The position numbers and the translations under genes are program-made. DNA of 26,461 bases, taken from contig JBAXLO010000043.1 of NCBI GenBank assembly GCA_037134755.1, positions 1-26,461 of the forward strand, written 5' to 3'. Below the pieces are notes generated by a model. The model made no database searches, was not told the origin of the DNA, and saw nothing but the letters and a program-made list of their open reading frames with translations. This DNA comes from JBAXLO01 sp037134755 (lineage in GTDB: Bacteria; Bacteroidota; Bacteroidia; Bacteroidales; JACABE01). The stretch's first letter is position 1. Every line of letters begins with the position of its first letter. Shown here one piece after another: positions 15,305 to 23,570 of this stretch.

Positions 15305-17833
15305 ATGAGAGATATTAAGATACCTTTGTATATTATTAACCTTTATAAAAACATTATTTGTATCATAATCTTTTTCTTTTTATTTAACTTTTCAGTCGAA
15401 GCTCAAAAAATCACAATTCAAAATGAGAATAATGAAAAAGGGAAAATATCAGGAAGAATGATTGACTCCATTTCAGGACAACCCATAGAATATGCAACAA
15501 TAGGTTTGTTTACTCAAGTTGGTAATAAAGTTGTTAATGGTGCCACAACTAATGAAAAAGGTATATTTAAAATGACTAATATAGCCGAAGGTTCTTATAA
15601 ATTAGTCATTGATTTTATAGGTTATAAAAAATGTGAGAAGAATAATGTAGTAATTAGTAAGAAAAATAAGAATATTGTTCTTGGTGATATAAAATTATCA
15701 TCTAAACAAACTACTTTGAATGAAGTTACAATTACTGCCGAAAAAAGTCTTATCGAAAACAAGATTGATAAACTAATTTATAATGCTGATAAAGATATAA
15801 GTGCTCAAACAGGAGTAGCTTCAGATATTTTAAAGAAAGTTCCTCAGGTTTCAGTTGATGTTGATGGTAATGTTGAATTACAAGGTAATTCGAATATTAA
15901 ATTTTTAATTAATGGGAAACCTTCTGTATTGTTTGGAAGCAATATTTCTGATGTTTTACAATCAATTCCGGCAAGTCAAATTCAAACTATAGAAGTTATT
16001 ACTAGTCCGGGTGCTAAATATGATGCAGAAGGTACAGGTGGTATTATTAATATAGTATTGAAGCATAACAATGCCAATGGGATTAATGGAAACGTATCTC
16101 TATCAGCAGGAACACGTATGGAGAATGGTTCTTTTAATCTTAATATTCGTAGAGGTAAATTGGGCATAAATGCTTATTTAAGTGGGAATGGTCAATTACC
16201 CGCTAAACAATTAAATAGTTCTAATCGTATTTCAAGTAGTTCGGATACAATTTCTAAGTTAAATCAAGTTGGCTCTAGTGAAGTTAAAAGAAGCGGTTTT
16301 CAATCAGGCTTAGGCTTTGATTGGGATGTAAGCCCAAAGGATAATATTTCAGGTAATTTCAACTTTAATTATTTTGGAGTTAGTAATGAAGGAGGTTCAG
16401 GACGTCAATCTATTTTAGATGCTTCGGGTATGCAACTTTATGAAATTAATGATTCAACTCTTAACTCTGGTAATTTTCATGTACATTCTTTTGACTTGAG
16501 TTTAAATTACAAAAAGAAATTCAGCAAGAAAGATCAAGAACTCAATGTATCAATAAGTACATCGAGTGCTAATAGGTTATCTTACTATGACCAAACGCAA
16601 GAATATATTTCACCTTTGGAAATATATAATGCTTCATATGGCAGTAATCCGGGGCTTGATAAGGAAACTAACATATCATTTAACTATAATCATCCTTATA
16701 CTGATGATATTATTTTTGAAACTGGTGCTAAAGCAACTTTTGATAATATAAATAGTAATTCTGAAGTTTATTTACGAAATGGTTCTACTAGTAATTATGA
16801 GTATAGTACAACACAATCGACTCTTGTTAATTATACAAGAAACATTTATGCTGCTTATCTTTCAGCTACTTTTAAGATGTTTAAGTTCTTAGATATTAAA
16901 GCCGGAATTAGAGATGAATATACTTATACTAAAGCTGATTTTTCAAATGAAGACACTCTGAATATAAAGCCTTACAATACTTTAGTCCCTTCATTAGTGC
17001 TTTCGCATAACTTTAAGGATAACCAAACTTTAAAGATTAGTTATTCTTATCGTATTTCACGTCCTGATTACAGAGATTTGAATCCATTTATTAATGCAAG
17101 TGATCCAAAAAACATATCTACAGGTAATCCAAACCTTCAACCTGAAACTAATAATAAAATTGAATTGAGTTATAACCAAACTTTCAGTAAAGGAACTAAT
17201 CTAAACCTAACACTTTTTTACAGAGGCAATCGTGATGATATACAATCTTACACAAACTATTATCCTACTTATAGAATTGGTGATTCTGTTTATACAAATG
17301 TTGCAGTAAGTACTCGTCAAAATATTGGTCGTGAGGATAATTACGGATTAAATATATATGCTTCAATTCCTATTAAAGAGAAAATTAATATCAGGACTAA
17401 TATTTCGGGTTATCAACGATATATTTACACAGGTCTTCCAACAGGAGGAGATATACAAGGGTTTAATTACCGTGCTAATTTGAATGCCACTTTTCAAATG
17501 ACAAAAACTCTTGTGATTGAACTTTACGGAAACTACAATTCTCCTCGAACAAATGCACAAGGTACGATGCCTTCGTTTTATAATTATAGTTTTGCTTTGC
17601 GTAAGCAATTCTTTAATAAAAATGCAAGCATTGCATTAACCGCTAATAATTTTATTAATAATTATGTTGATCAGAAAACAGATCTTACCGGACCTAATTT
17701 TTCCATTACTAGTTTGAGACAAATGCCTTTTCGTTCGTTTGGGATTAATCTCACCTATAAATTTGGACATTTAGAGTTTAAAAAGGAAAGAGAAGTAGAA
17801 GATCAAAACCTTTCAAATCCTCAAGGTTTATAA
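15305..17833 (+). CDS. TonB-dependent receptor (OMP_b-brl_3 type with carboxypeptidase-like N-domain)
   Basis: An 842-residue outer-membrane receptor. I choose the ATG at 15305 over the TTG at 15269, because it places a normal signal peptide (basic start, hydrophobic 17-28, cleavage near VEAQ) at the N-terminus. A carboxypeptidase-regulatory-like beta domain (about 47-125, SGRMIDSISGQPIEYATIGL) is followed by a plug (about 150-255, with LINGKPS, ASQIQTIEVITSPGAKYDAEG and GIINIVLK) and a barrel to the end. The plug is complete, unlike that of the receptor-like gene at 10521. The C-terminus runs past the last strand in a charged tail (KKEREVEDQNL) and does not end in an aromatic residue. The substrate is unknown and no SusD partner is adjacent. 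It converges with the ATP-grasp gene, with 34 bp between. Confidence 0.88.
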   Translation: MRDIKIPLYIINLYKNIICIIIFFFLFNFSVEAQKITIQNENNEKGKISGRMIDSISGQPIEYATIGLFTQVGNKVVNGATTNEKGIFKMTNIAEGSYKLVIDFIGYKKCEKNNVVISKKNKNIVLGDIKLSSKQTTLNEVTITAEKSLIENKIDKLIYNADKDISAQTGVASDILKKVPQVSVDVDGNVELQGNSNIKFLINGKPSVLFGSNISDVLQSIPASQIQTIEVITSPGAKYDAEGTGGIINIVLKHNNANGINGNVSLSAGTRMENGSFNLNIRRGKLGINAYLSGNGQLPAKQLNSSNRISSSSDTISKLNQVGSSEVKRSGFQSGLGFDWDVSPKDNISGNFNFNYFGVSNEGGSGRQSILDASGMQLYEINDSTLNSGNFHVHSFDLSLNYKKKFSKKDQELNVSISTSSANRLSYYDQTQEYISPLEIYNASYGSNPGLDKETNISFNYNHPYTDDIIFETGAKATFDNINSNSEVYLRNGSTSNYEYSTTQSTLVNYTRNIYAAYLSATFKMFKFLDIKAGIRDEYTYTKADFSNEDTLNIKPYNTLVPSLVLSHNFKDNQTLKISYSYRISRPDYRDLNPFINASDPKNISTGNPNLQPETNNKIELSYNQTFSKGTNLNLTLFYRGNRDDIQSYTNYYPTYRIGDSVYTNVAVSTRQNIGREDNYGLNIYASIPIKEKINIRTNISGYQRYIYTGLPTGGDIQGFNYRANLNATFQMTKTLVIELYGNYNSPRTNAQGTMPSFYNYSFALRKQFFNKNASIALTANNFINNYVDQKTDLTGPNFSITSLRQMPFRSFGINLTYKFGHLEFKKEREVEDQNLSNPQGL

Positions 17834-17867
17834 AGTCAACATAAAGATATTAGTATTACATCGATTC

Positions 17868-19007
17868 TTACGAAATCAAATGAGGCACAAATCTACTTAA
17901 ATTATTTGTGATTAAATTACTACTTTCTCTAATTCCTATACCTGCAGACTCTTGTCCAACTATCCAACTTCCAACTAATGGGTAGTTATTATCAAACTCA
18001 GGTAATGGGCATAACTCTTGGTAAATAAAACCTTCAGTACCATATTCTCCACTTGTTTCAGCTAGGACACCATAATTCTTAATCATTTGTATGTTTGCTC
18101 CTTCGCGAGATAAGATAGGTTTCTTTACGTAATCTGCACCTAACATATATTTATCACCATCAAAATAGCATTCCAAAAGGTTTTCGTGTCCTTTGTTTAA
18201 TTGCCATAAAATTGGAAGTATTGCTTTGTTTGATAGTATCATTTTCCAACTAGGTTCTATCCAGAATGACTTGTTTTTATCTACAATAATATTCTTACCA
18301 AATTCTTCATTAACTAACCATTCCCAAGGGTATAGTTTAAATATATTCTTAATAGGAAAATTCTGCATATCAACAAATATTTCATTTGAGTTATCCCAAC
18401 CAATATCTTCAATATAAATGAAACTAGTATCTAATCCTGCCTGAATAGCACAATCGCGCATATATTCAGTTGTAGTTAAATCTTCTAATGTATCTTTAAT
18501 AGTAGAAAAATGCAATGTATAATTATGAAGATATTCTTTTAAATATTTCCAATAATCAATAAGCTTTTCATGAATTGAATTAAATTGATCTTTTTTAGAA
18601 TTAAAATCCTGAAGCCAGTCCCATTGAACTACAGCCGATTCAAACAAGGATGTAGGAGTATCTGCATTAAATTCTAATAGCTTTGGTATTCCATCTTTAA
18701 ATGTAAAATCAAAACGACCATAAATTGCAGGAGCATCGTTATTCCAAGTATCTTCAATATGAGGAACAAACCAATCAGGAATATGAAACTTATTGTACAA
18801 CTTGTTATCAATAACATGTTGAACAGCTTCTAAACAAATTTCCCATAAATCATTTGTAGCTTTTTCCATTCTATTGACTTCCGACATTGAGAATTCATAA
18901 TATACAGATTCATCCCAATAAGCTACATCAGTTGAATGAAATCCAAATCCTAAATCTTCAACCTTTTGCTCCCAGTTGTTACGAGGAGTAATTAAATGTC
19001 TTTTCAT
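17868..19007 (-). CDS. Glutathionylspermidine synthase-like ATP-grasp ligase (YgiC/YjfC type)
   Basis: A 379-residue ligase close in length to E. coli YgiC (about 386). The ATP-grasp and substrate blocks are visible: IYGRFDF (95-101), LLEFNADTPTSLFE (110-123), KLYPWEWL (224-231), EPSWKMILSNKAILP (251-265) and KKPILSREGANI (295-306). The family uses ATP to form an amide between a carboxylate and an amine. The amidase domain of bifunctional Gsp is absent. Glutathione use is doubtful, since YgiC-type proteins are predicted peptide ligases. It is last in a tight three-gene operon after two small lipoproteins (9 bp gap). In enterobacteria YgiC-type genes neighbour YgiB-type lipoproteins, so the arrangement is conserved in kind. 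Fold certain, substrate unknown. Confidence 0.88.
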   Translation of the reverse strand: MKRHLITPRNNWEQKVEDLGFGFHSTDVAYWDESVYYEFSMSEVNRMEKATNDLWEICLEAVQHVIDNKLYNKFHIPDWFVPHIEDTWNNDAPAIYGRFDFTFKDGIPKLLEFNADTPTSLFESAVVQWDWLQDFNSKKDQFNSIHEKLIDYWKYLKEYLHNYTLHFSTIKDTLEDLTTTEYMRDCAIQAGLDTSFIYIEDIGWDNSNEIFVDMQNFPIKNIFKLYPWEWLVNEEFGKNIIVDKNKSFWIEPSWKMILSNKAILPILWQLNKGHENLLECYFDGDKYMLGADYVKKPILSREGANIQMIKNYGVLAETSGEYGTEGFIYQELCPLPEFDNNYPLVGSWIVGQESAGIGIRESSNLITNNLSRFVPHLIS

Positions 19008-19016
19008 ACTGATAAG

Positions 19017-19337
19017 TTAAGAAGATACGTGAGCGCCACTACTACCAAATCCTCCTCTTGATACAAAACCTTTGGATGCATTAGTGCCAAAATTCGAACT
19101 CTTATTTATTGCAGATGAATAATACCCCATCCTGTTAAATCCACCACCATAATACATTCCATAAGGACGGAAAGCATAATAATACATTCCACCTGAACCA
19201 TAATGATGAACATGTGAATATCCTGCAGTTGTATCCGAACGCATGTAAACTCTTCTTTCGTTAGGATTTTTATGATTGGAGCAAGCTGAGAGTGTTGCTG
19301 CAACTAAAACTAACTTAATAAATTTTGATTTCTTCAT
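19017..19337 (-). CDS. Gly/Tyr/Ser-rich small lipoprotein, YgiB-like
   Basis: A 106-residue lipoprotein with a basic start, hydrophobic stretch and lipobox LSAC (cleavage before about C19). The mature part is low-complexity and rich in Gly, Tyr and Ser (GSGGMYYYAFRPYGMYYGGG). It ends in a Phe/Gly/Ser tail (SRGGFGSSGAHVSS) that resembles the C-terminus of YgiB-type (DUF1190) lipoproteins, the usual partners of YgiC-type ligases. It starts 2 bp after the upstream lipoprotein gene and ends 9 bp before the ligase gene, so all three should be made together. The exposed, conserved-looking tail is a candidate substrate of the ligase; this is inference. Confidence 0.72.
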   Translation of the reverse strand: MKKSKFIKLVLVAATLSACSNHKNPNERRVYMRSDTTAGYSHVHHYGSGGMYYYAFRPYGMYYGGGFNRMGYYSSAINKSSNFGTNASKGFVSRGGFGSSGAHVSS

Positions 19338-19339
19338 AA

Positions 19340-19660
19340 TTATTTTACAGTTATGAACAATTCATAATCCTTTTTATAAGGCAAACCTGTAACATTACCA
19401 TCATCATCCTTTTCTACTGTTGTTCCAAGAGCAGGAATGGTATCAGTATGTACAAACTTATTTACCAATGCATATTTCACCCATACATTATATGTTGTAT
19501 GAATTAGATCTAAACTATCATTAAGATGGTCAACTGTCATAATAGTTTCAACAGATCCGTCTTTGGATACTTCTTTTGTCTTGTCATCATTGCTACTACA
19601 GCTTATTAATAAGGCTGTAAAAATTGAAGACATAACTAATACTGTTATTTTTTTTCTCAT
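19340..19660 (-). CDS. Small acidic lipoprotein, first gene of the ATP-grasp operon
   Basis: A 106-residue protein with a lipoprotein leader (MRKKITVLVMSS, hydrophobic core, lipobox LISC at about 18-21) and a soluble mature domain of about 85 residues rich in Asp, Lys, Thr and Val. No domain is recognised. It opens the operon lipoprotein - YgiB-like lipoprotein - ATP-grasp ligase and has a good -7 element just upstream. As it is co-expressed with the ligase it may be a partner or a second substrate. Confidence 0.68.
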   Translation of the reverse strand: MRKKITVLVMSSIFTALLISCSSNDDKTKEVSKDGSVETIMTVDHLNDSLDLIHTTYNVWVKYALVNKFVHTDTIPALGTTVEKDDDGNVTGLPYKKDYELFITVK

Positions 19661-19683
19661 ATTTGTTTAGATTAAATATTTGA

Positions 19684-19691
19684 CAAAAGTA
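19684..19691 (-). promoter_or_regulatory. -7 element (TACTTTTG) for the lipoprotein/ATP-grasp operon
   Basis: Minus-strand TACTTTTG is a full TAnnTTTG match 23 bases before the ATG at 19660. A TTG at 19709-19707 could serve as -33 at short spacing. Confidence 0.5.
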
Positions 19692-19777
19692 TAAAAAAAT
19701 AGATAACAAGGATTACAAATATTAAGATAAATACTAAAAACCTATATATTATTACACAATAATAAAAGATTATAAGT

Positions 19778-19840
19778 TATAAAGCATGTACAAATAGATC
19801 ATTAAGTTTCTTTAAAAAGAACTTTATAAAATGCTTTATA
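19778..19840. repeat. Nested inverted repeat downstream of acs
   Basis: A perfect 10-bp arm pair (TATAAAGCAT at 19778-19787, ATGCTTTATA at 19831-19840) encloses a smaller imperfect hairpin (AGTTTCTTT / AAAGAACT near 19805-19823). It lies just after the acs stop in transcription order and may be the end of the acs transcript. There is no T-run as in the other terminators here. Confidence 0.4.
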
Positions 19841-19876
19841 GTTAAAATTGAATATAAAATGATTCTAAAAGACTAT

Positions 19877-21763
19877 TTATTCTTCTAATGTACTTAAATC
19901 GCCTTCAGGTAATCCAAGAATACGTGCTTTAAGAACTCTACGCATAATTTTGCCACTTCTTGTTTTTGGAAGATTCTCTACAAACTTTACTTCTTCAGGC
20001 CGGGCAATAGGTCCCAGATGAAGTACTACATGATTAATGAGTTCTTTTTCTAAATCATGAGTAGCCTCATATTCTTTCCTTAGAATTGCAAATATATGAA
20101 TTGCATTTCCTTTTAAATCATGAGGTATAGCAACGGCTGCTGATTCAACAATTGCAGGATGACTAATCATTGCACTTTCTATTTCAGCAGTTCCTAAGCG
20201 ATAACCACTAACTTTAATAACATCATCAGTCCTTCCTATAATCCAGAAATAACCATCTTCATCTTTTTTAGCAGAATCACCTGTTAAATACCATCCTTGC
20301 TTTTTGTATTTCTTCCAATATGTTTCAATAAAACGATCAGAATCATTGTAGATACCTGCAGCCATTCCCGGCCAAGGAGATTTAATAACCAGATTACCTT
20401 CTTCTCCTGCTTTTACTTCATTACCTTCATCATCAACTACAGCAACCTCATTACCAAAAAACGGTTTAGTAGCCGAACCGGGTTTTAGTGGAGTAACAGG
20501 TATAGGAGTAATCATAAAACCACCTGTTTCTGTTTGCCACCAGGTATCCATAATCGGACATCTATCCTGCCCTATTACATGATGATACCATTTCCAAGCT
20601 TCAGGATTAATAGGTTCGCCCACACTTCCTAATAAACGAAGTGAACTCAAGTCATGTCTCTTGGTCCATGAATCACCAAATCGCATCAAACCACGAATAG
20701 CTGTAGGAGAAGTATAAAGAATATTAATACCGTATTTATCTATCATCCTCCACCAACGATCAGGATATGGATGATTTGGAGCACCTTCATACAATACTAT
20801 GGTAGCACCATTTATCAAAGGACCATATACTATATAACTATGACCAGTTATCCAACCCGGATCAGCAGCACACCAAAAACGATCTTCCGGTTTAATATCA
20901 AATACCATTTTATGAGTAGTAGATGTATATACACTATAACCTCCATGTGTATGAATTAATGCTTTGGGCTTTCCTGTTGAACCGGATGTGTAAAGTAGAA
21001 ACAACTTATCATTGGCATCCATAACTTCAGTTTCGCATTTATGACCTGCAATTGGAAGTGCTTTTAAATCGTGGAACCAGTAATCTCTGTCATTTTCCAT
21101 ATACACATCAATACCTGCATGTTTTATAGTAATGCAAATCTCCATGGTAGGCGAAAGTTCCATCGCTTTATTAACAACACTTTTTAATTCTATAACTTTT
21201 CCTCTTCTAAAACCACCATCAGCAGTAATAACAACTCTTGAATTAGCATCATTTATTCTATCGGCTAAAGCTTCGCTACTAAATCCACCATAAACTACAC
21301 TATGCACTGCTCCTATCTTAGCACAAGCCAACATTGCAAAAAGCTGTTCAGGTATTTGAGGCATATATATTGTAACAACATCTCCTTTTTGCACACCCAT
21401 ACTTTTCAGAATGTTTGCAAACTCACATACTTCTCTGCTAAGGGCAAAATACGAAAATGTACGAACATCTCCTTTCTCACCTTCCCATATAATAGCTAAT
21501 TTATTTCGTGCCGGAGTAGTTAAATGTCTGTCGATAGCATTTAAAATGATATTTGTTTTAGCACCTACAAACCATTTATAGAAAGGAGGATCACTTTTGT
21601 CAAGAACTTTATCCCATTTCTTATACCAGTTTATACTTTCAGCTTGTTCGGCCCAGAATTCTTCCCTGTGTTCAATTGAATATTTATATAAGTTATCATA
21701 TTCTTTTACATTTGCATTGTCTATTACTTCCTGTGAAGGGATAAAGAATTTTTCGTCTGTCAT
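19877..21763 (-). CDS. acs: Acetate--CoA ligase (AMP-forming acetyl-CoA synthetase)
   Basis: A 628-residue adenylate-forming enzyme making acetyl-CoA from acetate, ATP and CoA. Visible are the N-terminal cap (WYKKWDKVLD, 46-55), the AMP-binding P-loop YTSGSTGKPK (258-267), SVGEPINPEAW, the acetate-pocket WWQTETGG, the hinge/C-terminal GDSAKKDEDGYFWIIGRTDDV, and the acetylation-site lysine K605 in KTRSGK. Length is slightly below the usual ~650. In the A8 loop it reads KVSGYRLGTAE, where enterobacterial Acs has His in place of Tyr; this is a mild variation. A related short-chain acid such as propionate is possible, but the acetate-type Trp is present. It stands as its own transcription unit. 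Confidence 0.94.
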   Translation of the reverse strand: MTDEKFFIPSQEVIDNANVKEYDNLYKYSIEHREEFWAEQAESINWYKKWDKVLDKSDPPFYKWFVGAKTNIILNAIDRHLTTPARNKLAIIWEGEKGDVRTFSYFALSREVCEFANILKSMGVQKGDVVTIYMPQIPEQLFAMLACAKIGAVHSVVYGGFSSEALADRINDANSRVVITADGGFRRGKVIELKSVVNKAMELSPTMEICITIKHAGIDVYMENDRDYWFHDLKALPIAGHKCETEVMDANDKLFLLYTSGSTGKPKALIHTHGGYSVYTSTTHKMVFDIKPEDRFWCAADPGWITGHSYIVYGPLINGATIVLYEGAPNHPYPDRWWRMIDKYGINILYTSPTAIRGLMRFGDSWTKRHDLSSLRLLGSVGEPINPEAWKWYHHVIGQDRCPIMDTWWQTETGGFMITPIPVTPLKPGSATKPFFGNEVAVVDDEGNEVKAGEEGNLVIKSPWPGMAAGIYNDSDRFIETYWKKYKKQGWYLTGDSAKKDEDGYFWIIGRTDDVIKVSGYRLGTAEIESAMISHPAIVESAAVAIPHDLKGNAIHIFAILRKEYEATHDLEKELINHVVLHLGPIARPEEVKFVENLPKTRSGKIMRRVLKARILGLPEGDLSTLEE

Positions 21764-21823
21764 AATGTATATTATTGTGTTGTTTAGCTAACTTACAACA
21801 ATAATATTTACACTTTGTTCTTT

Positions 21824-22603
21824 TTACTCTGTTAAATCAACTTTATATTTATCCTCACCCCATTGTTGCGGATTATTTGTAATATAATCATAAATAAATT
21901 GATATTCTTCTTCGTGTCTGACAATATGATCATGATAACGAGTTTGCCATGCAAACGAGAAATTATTTTTATTAGCAAATCTTGTGACGGCAGATTTGTA
22001 CGAACGAATAATTGACGATAATGAAAAAACTTTTGGTGATATATATGACATAAATTCATTCTTCTGTAGAGACGTTGCATGCAACGTCTCCATTGAATTC
22101 GGCAAGGTTGCTTCTATATTTGGTAACATTTCGTTTGAAACTTGTAGTGTTTTCTGAATATCTGGTAACACATCTTTTATTAAAGGAGACGTTGCATGCA
22201 ACGTCTCTACATTATCCGGCAACATTTGTGCTATCGATTGAGACGTTGCATTCAACGTCTCAACCGGTACATTATTGTAATTATGTAAATACAATAATCC
22301 ATGAATATGATTGGGCATTACTATAAAATTAATTAATTCTACAAAAGGAAAATGCAATGGTATTTCTTCCCAACATTTTTGAACATAAATTCCCATATCA
22401 TTTGGAATCAATTTATCATGTATAATATTCCCTAACTGATGCTGATGCTCTTTTGTACAAATGGTAATAAAATAAGGAGCAGTATTGCGATAATCCCACC
22501 ATGTTGCACGTGCAGATGGAATCCTATATTTGTTGAAATATTTTTCGTTTTTCAAAATAATTTGTTTTTCACAAAAATAATCAATTTTGATGAATAAATT
22601 CAA
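21824..22603 (-). CDS. REP-associated tyrosine (Y1) transposase, RAYT, with internal REP copies
   Basis: A 259-codon HUH-type single-strand transposase of the RAYT/Y1 family. The N-terminal KYRIPSARATWWDYRNTAPYF leads to the HUH motif in MPNHIHG (H99, H101). The C-terminal SLSSIIRSYKSAVTRF and YDYITNNP blocks follow; the likely nucleophile is Y240. Between HUH and C-terminal blocks, residues about 114-178 are an extra segment of degenerate 18-residue repeats (VETLNATS, VETLHATS, METLHATS), encoded by three REP palindromes inside the gene, all in frame. No ATG is available before the HUH motif: the frame opens right after a TAA with TTG at 22603, and another TTG at 22555 is equally possible. 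It should process REP hairpins as single strands; whether this variant is active is unknown. Confidence 0.85.
   Translation of the reverse strand: MNLFIKIDYFCEKQIILKNEKYFNKYRIPSARATWWDYRNTAPYFITICTKEHQHQLGNIIHDKLIPNDMGIYVQKCWEEIPLHFPFVELINFIVMPNHIHGLLYLHNYNNVPVETLNATSQSIAQMLPDNVETLHATSPLIKDVLPDIQKTLQVSNEMLPNIEATLPNSMETLHATSLQKNEFMSYISPKVFSLSSIIRSYKSAVTRFANKNNFSFAWQTRYHDHIVRHEEEYQFIYDYITNNPQQWGEDKYKVDLTE
22069..22090. repeat. REP palindrome copy 1 (inside the RAYT gene)
   Basis: A perfect 22-bp palindrome with arm GAGACGTTGCA and its reverse complement, inside the RAYT frame, where it encodes ETLHATS. Confidence 0.92.
22186..22207. repeat. REP palindrome copy 2 (inside the RAYT gene)
   Basis: A second perfect copy of the 22-bp palindrome, 117 bp (39 codons) from copy 1 and in the same reading phase. 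Confidence 0.92.
22240..22261. repeat. REP palindrome copy 3 (inside the RAYT gene, one base changed)
   Basis: One central mismatch (GCATTC instead of GCATGC) turns His into Asn in the peptide (ETLNATS). It lies 54 bp (18 codons) from copy 2, in the same phase. Confidence 0.9.
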
Positions 22604-22624
22604 TTAATAATGTTTCCCCCTGTA

Positions 22625-22646
22625 GAGACGTTGCATGCAACGTCTC
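22625..22646. repeat. REP palindrome copy 4 (upstream of the RAYT gene)
   Basis: A perfect copy 22 bp upstream of the RAYT start, in non-coding sequence. With copy 5 it forms a REP pair, the usual substrate unit of RAYTs. Confidence 0.92.
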
Positions 22647-22674
22647 CTAAAATACGAATATAAATATTGAAGTA

Positions 22675-22696
22675 AAGACGTTGCATGCAACGTCTC
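22675..22696. repeat. REP palindrome copy 5 (upstream, at the lipoprotein 3' end)
   Basis: A copy with A in place of G at the first base. It starts 50 bp after the start of copy 4 and ends 4 bp before the stop codon of the minus-strand lipoprotein gene at 22701, so it would form the 3' end hairpin of that transcript. Confidence 0.9.
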
Positions 22697-22700
22697 TACA

Positions 22701-23522
22701 TTATAGCACTATTATTTCACTCTTCTTCTCCAATAATTTTCTTGTTGTATAATCCTTTTCTACATCTCCATATATCTGCATTTCAATCTCCCGTGTTTTT
22801 GTTGAAGTAACAGCTATTTTATCAGTCGAAAATACATTTACCTGCATTGACGTATTATCTGTAGTTCGTTTCCAAGTTTCTATATTGCCATCATCTTTTA
22901 CATCTTTAGTTTCATAATAACCATAATATCCTATAGCTTTTGAACTTATAATATCTCCCTGCTTGGAATACGTTACAGCCCATAAACACGTAAAGCCTCC
23001 ATTCATATAACTTGTTTGATTATATATCATAACATACAATATATCTTTATCCGCCAGTTCAAATCTAATAAATGGAGTTATTGTCTGCCAGTAAAATTCA
23101 TCATTATAATACCTATCTAGATTTTGATCCTTCATAAAAACATTCAGTTCATCTCTTTTATTATTCTTCGAAGCACCTAGTATCCATCTCTTCACCATAT
23201 ATCTTGGTATCAATGTTTCGCTCATCGAATTACCTATACTATCACATATATCATCATTCATTCCATAAAAATAGCCATTGTCTAACGAATCAGTATTAAA
23301 TGTAAAAGGTAGATAAACTTTTTTAAAGAGCACTTTATAATCACTATAATTTTCTTTCTCGGGTACTAGAAACTGACTTTTAGTATTAAAAGTAATGATA
23401 TTATTAGTTGTTTTATACTTTTCTATATTTGTATTGCATGCTGTAAACAAGAGTAACTGAAACAATAATACTTTAATTATAGTACTTATTAAGAATTTGA
23501 ATGTTTCACATATTGTATTCAT
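22701..23522 (-). CDS. Lipoprotein of unknown function
   Basis: A 273-residue protein with a hydrophobic N-terminal segment (about 10-27) and lipobox LFTAC (about C29), so a lipid-anchored envelope protein. The mature part mixes beta-rich and charged segments, with clusters such as WKRTTDNTSMQ and KAIGYYGYYETKD, and no domain I recognise. It is flanked by the REP pair at its 3' side and by 48 bp of spacer before the nuclease gene on its 5' side, all on the minus strand. Its position between a transposase and nuclease genes suggests the accessory part of the genome. Confidence 0.62.
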   Translation of the reverse strand: MNTICETFKFLISTIIKVLLFQLLLFTACNTNIEKYKTTNNIITFNTKSQFLVPEKENYSDYKVLFKKVYLPFTFNTDSLDNGYFYGMNDDICDSIGNSMSETLIPRYMVKRWILGASKNNKRDELNVFMKDQNLDRYYNDEFYWQTITPFIRFELADKDILYVMIYNQTSYMNGGFTCLWAVTYSKQGDIISSKAIGYYGYYETKDVKDDGNIETWKRTTDNTSMQVNVFSTDKIAVTSTKTREIEMQIYGDVEKDYTTRKLLEKKSEIIVL

Positions 23523-23570
23523 TAGTATTATTATTTATTACATGTTAGGCGTAGCGTCAGTCTATCCACA

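Noticed and set aside
22075..22326. An 83-residue plus-strand frame rich in LHATS over the RAYT gene.
   Set aside because: It arises because the REP palindromes read the same on both strands; the RAYT frame has the HUH and C-terminal motifs.
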